Below are positions 6,178 to 7,324 of a stretch of DNA of 7,324 nt, in pieces. Every line of letters begins with the position of its first letter. Position 1 is the first letter of the stretch. The position numbers and the translations under genes are program-made. The stretch comes from an uncultured Pseudomonadota bacterium. GTDB taxonomy: Bacteria > Pseudomonadota > Alphaproteobacteria > RUG11792. The stretch is from contig CADBQC010000104.1 of NCBI GenBank assembly GCA_902796745.1, forward strand, positions 1 to 7,324. The letters run 5' to 3'. Below the pieces are notes generated by a model, which was not told the DNA's origin, searched no databases, and saw only the letters and a list, made by a program, of their open reading frames with translations.

Positions 6178-7206
6178 TTAGAATCTGTATCCAAATCCGA
6201 GTTTGATGTCGTGGCTGGAATTTTGTAATGTATGTTTTACAGTAGAATCCATACCAATTTGGTTGTTTGTTTTAAACTTGAAAGTTTTCTTTGCCTTGAA
6301 ATTGACGATGTATGACAAGTTCGCGAATATTCCGTTTTGGAAATTATACTGTAACCCTAAGCCAACAGCAGGTATGCACTTCGTTACTGTTTTCTTGGCG
6401 CTCTTTTTTAGAGATGGGACATAAAGCGTATATTGATCACTCTTGATCTTAACGCCGGCTGTGACATACAACTCCAGTTTAGGATTTACCAAAATACCAA
6501 ATCTAGGCATGATGCTGACATAGTACTTATTTTTGCACTTCAGTTCTAGCTCTAGATCACGTTTGTAAAGCACAACGTCGTCTCCAAAATGATTTAGATC
6601 AACAACCGGCTCACCTCCGCCAATGTCAACTTCTTCATCCGAATATGGGGACAAAGCATGTTTTATTATGGCTTGGCCATCAGCACCATTAAAGTTTCCT
6701 GCATTAGCACGTTCAACGAGTTCGTTGGATAACTTCATGTAATTGTGTTTCAACGCTACTCCCATTTCTTTTTTCTTCACATTCCCAAAGTTTTTTCCCA
6801 CGTTCAGAGATAGACCTATCACAAACTCCGAGCCAAATTCTTTATAGTATCCAAATCCAAGTTCTCCCTGAAACAAACTTTTACGCTTGTTGAAACTAGT
6901 TTTAGTAGCATTCGTGTTAGCTGTATAAGAAGAAAGACTCGCTAATTTATATACTTCGCCAAGAGTCTGCTCATAATTCTGGTTATGATTTAAATGCAGA
7001 GCAGTTACCTGCATTTTTTCCACTTCTTCGTCGATCAATACGTTATATTGCGGGTCAAGATTGTTTTTGTATTTCATTTTTGTCGTTGAAATGCCAAAAC
7101 TACCCTGTACATAAAATCCACCGTTTCTGCAGGAAGCCGATGACTCTGCTGTCGCAAATGCAACCGAAGCAATTAATCCAGTTGCTAAAAGTTTTTTCAT
7201 ATTCAT
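6178..7206 (-). CDS. Secreted outer-membrane beta-barrel protein, predicted 8 strands
   Basis: No specific family name can be given from the sequence alone. The 342 residues start with a signal peptide (MNMKKLLATGLIASVAFATA, 1-20; likely cut after Ala 24 in ESSA-SC, or after Ala 20). They end in IKLGFGYRF with a terminal Phe, the usual barrel-assembly signal. Amphipathic strands can be placed near 30-42, 108-122, 125-140, 211-233, 236-253, 276-288, 291-303 and 331-342. Short periplasmic turns fall at KEFGSE, NPKLE and FQNG. The alternating connections are long: about 65 residues (44-108) and 67 residues (143-210) for the first two surface loops, then shorter third and fourth loops. That matches an 8-stranded Opa/Omp25/Surface_Ag_2-like design. 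The lipobox fit around Cys 26 is poor. ATGs at 7204-7206 and 7198-7200 are both possible starts; neither has a clear Shine-Dalgarno. It is monocistronic by its upstream gap and downstream terminator. Confidence 0.8.
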   Translation of the reverse strand: MNMKKLLATGLIASVAFATAESSASCRNGGFYVQGSFGISTTKMKYKNNLDPQYNVLIDEEVEKMQVTALHLNHNQNYEQTLGEVYKLASLSSYTANTNATKTSFNKRKSLFQGELGFGYYKEFGSEFVIGLSLNVGKNFGNVKKKEMGVALKHNYMKLSNELVERANAGNFNGADGQAIIKHALSPYSDEEVDIGGGEPVVDLNHFGDDVVLYKRDLELELKCKNKYYVSIMPRFGILVNPKLELYVTAGVKIKSDQYTLYVPSLKKSAKKTVTKCIPAVGLGLQYNFQNGIFANLSYIVNFKAKKTFKFKTNNQIGMDSTVKHTLQNSSHDIKLGFGYRF

Positions 7207-7230
7207 AATTCGTTTCTAAAAAACAACTAT

Positions 7231-7260
7231 CTAATTCCATTCTGACATGAGCTAATTCCA
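7231..7260. promoter_or_regulatory. Direct repeat with 21-bp period upstream of the outer-membrane protein gene
   Basis: CTAATTCCA occurs at 7231-7239 and again at 7252-7260 on the + strand (TGGAATTAG facing the gene). The copies are exactly 21 bases apart, about two helical turns, and begin 25 bases upstream of the start codon. That spacing is what a dimeric regulator on one DNA face would use. No convincing -35/-10 pair can be placed around it. Confidence 0.4.
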
Positions 7261-7298
7261 CATGCATAGCTTTTTTGTACAAACTTTTTGCTTGTTTA

Positions 7299-7307
7299 CC
7301 CCCCCCC
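7299..7307. repeat. Homopolymer tract of nine C (G9 on the gene strand)
   Basis: Nine consecutive C bases lie about 93 bases upstream of the minus-strand outer-membrane gene, in otherwise AT-rich DNA. Tracts of this length slip during replication and in several pathogens switch surface-protein expression. An in-frame TAG just upstream of the gene's ATG rules out a translational switch, so only an effect on transcription is possible here. Confidence 0.6.
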
Positions 7308-7308
7308 T

Positions 7309-7324
7309 GTTGCATTTTTGCAAC
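7309..7324. repeat. Small palindrome at the window edge
   Basis: GTTGCA and TGCAAC form a perfect 6-bp stem around TTTT, ending on the last base. It may extend beyond the window, since the preceding CT would pair with a following AG. Its role is unknown; with the C9 tract beside it, it could be the end of a terminator or repeat of the next region. Confidence 0.45.

Noticed and set aside
7100..7315. Minus-strand 71-codon frame beginning at the window edge and running through the G9 tract
   Set aside because: It overlaps the outer-membrane protein start in another frame, begins with a low-complexity MQQGGG stretch and has no ribosome-binding site or recognisable motif. A frame slip cannot fuse it to the barrel gene because an in-frame TAG lies three codons before that ATG.
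1..7324. CRISPR array, tRNA or rRNA genes, insertion sequence
   Set aside because: No spaced repeat series, no cloverleaf or rRNA-like segment and no transposase frame or terminal repeats were seen; the sequence is almost fully accounted for by protein genes.

Overview
The window is AT-rich bacterial DNA with tightly packed genes. The encoded proteins look alphaproteobacterial: the glyceraldehyde-3-phosphate dehydrogenase, and the six-domain ribosomal protein S1 that ends in a short 'LGDIL'-type tail. Low GC, small intergenic gaps, cofactor-salvage genes and a surface beta-barrel with a homopolymer tract upstream would suit a host-associated or intracellular alphaproteobacterium (Rickettsiales- or Holosporales-like). 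That placement is an inference from composition and gene style, not from a database match.

Layout. Bases 2-2545 (+) hold the 3' part of gap, a CatB/Vat-type hexapeptide acetyltransferase and an alanine racemase. They are packed with gaps of about 1-40 bases and have no visible Shine-Dalgarno sequences. Bases 2546-2662 are a structured leader with a possible promoter and two hairpins. Bases 2663-4351 encode ribosomal protein S1 (rpsA), closed by a clear intrinsic terminator. Bases 4412-6139 (+) are a three-gene run: a SemiSWEET/PQ-loop small transporter, a thiamine pyrophosphokinase whose ATG overlaps the transporter stop (ATGA), and a BioC-like malonyl-ACP methyltransferase preceded by a perfect 15-bp GC-rich inverted repeat. 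A terminator oriented for the minus strand follows. Bases 6178-7206 (-) encode a secreted outer-membrane protein, predicted as an 8-stranded barrel with two very large surface loops. Bases 7207-7324 are its upstream region, with a 21-bp-spaced direct repeat, a 9-C tract and a small palindrome cut by the window edge.

How the genes may work together. The most interesting unit is SemiSWEET-TPK. A half-size facilitator translationally coupled to thiamine pyrophosphokinase suggests thiamine uptake driven by phosphorylation trapping, as known for the structurally related PnuT/PnuC carriers and their kinases. BioC (biotin entry step) in the same run makes it a small cofactor-supply cluster. Alanine racemase supplies D-Ala for peptidoglycan. 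The outer-membrane protein is convergent to this cluster and has its own upstream region with possible expression-switching features.
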